DNA of 5,946 bases. Source: an uncultured Collinsella sp. Its GTDB lineage: Bacteria > Actinomycetota > Coriobacteriia > Coriobacteriales > Coriobacteriaceae. Below the pieces are notes generated by a model. The model searched no databases. It had not been told where the DNA came from and worked only from the letters and a program-made list of their open reading frames with translations. A program made the position numbers and the translations under genes. The stretch spans positions 1 through 5,946 of the forward strand of contig CAJMBB010000119.1 in assembly GCA_905211615.1 (NCBI GenBank), given 5' to 3'. Shown piece by piece: positions 5,832-5,946 of the stretch. Numbering within the stretch: the first letter of the stretch is position 1; each line of letters starts with the position of its first letter.

Positions 5832-5946
5832 GACGACCTGCGGGGTTAACTTGGTTGAGCTTATCCTGCTTGAATAGCCCGGGTATGACGTTGTGAACTG
5901 CGTCCCAAATCTTGGACGCCCTAAATAGCGACTAGGCCGCGAGGGC
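5832..5946. other. Gene-free tail of the window
   Basis: No reading frame with a believable start and ribosome site is seen on either strand, and no tRNA fold. The only structure is a 6-bp inverted repeat, GCGTCC / GGACGC (5900-5905 with 5914-5919). Any gene to the right begins outside the window. Confidence 0.5.

Noticed and set aside
5796..5931. Minus-strand frame of about 42 codons reading protein-like (ending GQSAVLWSP)
   Set aside because: It is closed by an in-frame TAG at its upstream end and has no convincing start or ribosome site. It might be a remnant of a gene or extragenic repeat, but nothing supports it beyond appearance.

Overview
The window is high-GC DNA with compact genes. 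The protein styles point to a gut actinobacterium of the class Coriobacteriia, most like Collinsella: LAxTG-type wall-sorted beta-helix proteins, an AzgA-type permease and GC-rich codon use. This assignment is by impression; there is no rRNA or other marker gene to confirm it.

Layout from left to right. Positions 1-1613 (minus strand) hold most of a secreted, beta-helix surface protein (copy A), whose C-terminus runs off the left edge inside its presumed LAxTG wall-sorting motif. Positions 1614-1884 hold its leader, a terminator and a 15-codon fossil of a permease 3' end. Positions 1885-3669 (minus) hold a complete paralogue (copy B, 594 aa) with signal peptide, stacked ~24-residue coils, a Pro/Lys/Glu-rich stalk and a C-terminal LAATGD sorting signal. 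Positions 3670-3876 hold its leader and a strong rho-independent terminator. Positions 3877-5187 (minus) hold an intact NCS2/AzgA-family purine permease. A divergent intergenic region (5188-5380) follows, then a short peptide-deformylase-like protein on the plus strand (5381-5800). The last ~145 bases carry a hairpin and no convincing gene.

The main story is a tandem duplication. The unit [permease 3' tail + terminator + leader + surface-protein gene] is present twice, and the fossil permease tail downstream of copy B marks the junction. Each surface gene therefore has its own leader and is separated from upstream transcription by its own copy of the permease terminator. The leader, signal peptide and some short blocks stay almost identical, while the coils and stalk have diverged and differ by one coil. 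This fits a small diversifying family of cell-surface, possibly carbohydrate-binding, proteins.

The second notable point is the deformylase-like protein. It keeps all three metal ligands but has Met where the family's catalytic Glu of HExxH belongs. The permease and the deformylase-like gene have no obvious functional link to each other or to the surface proteins.
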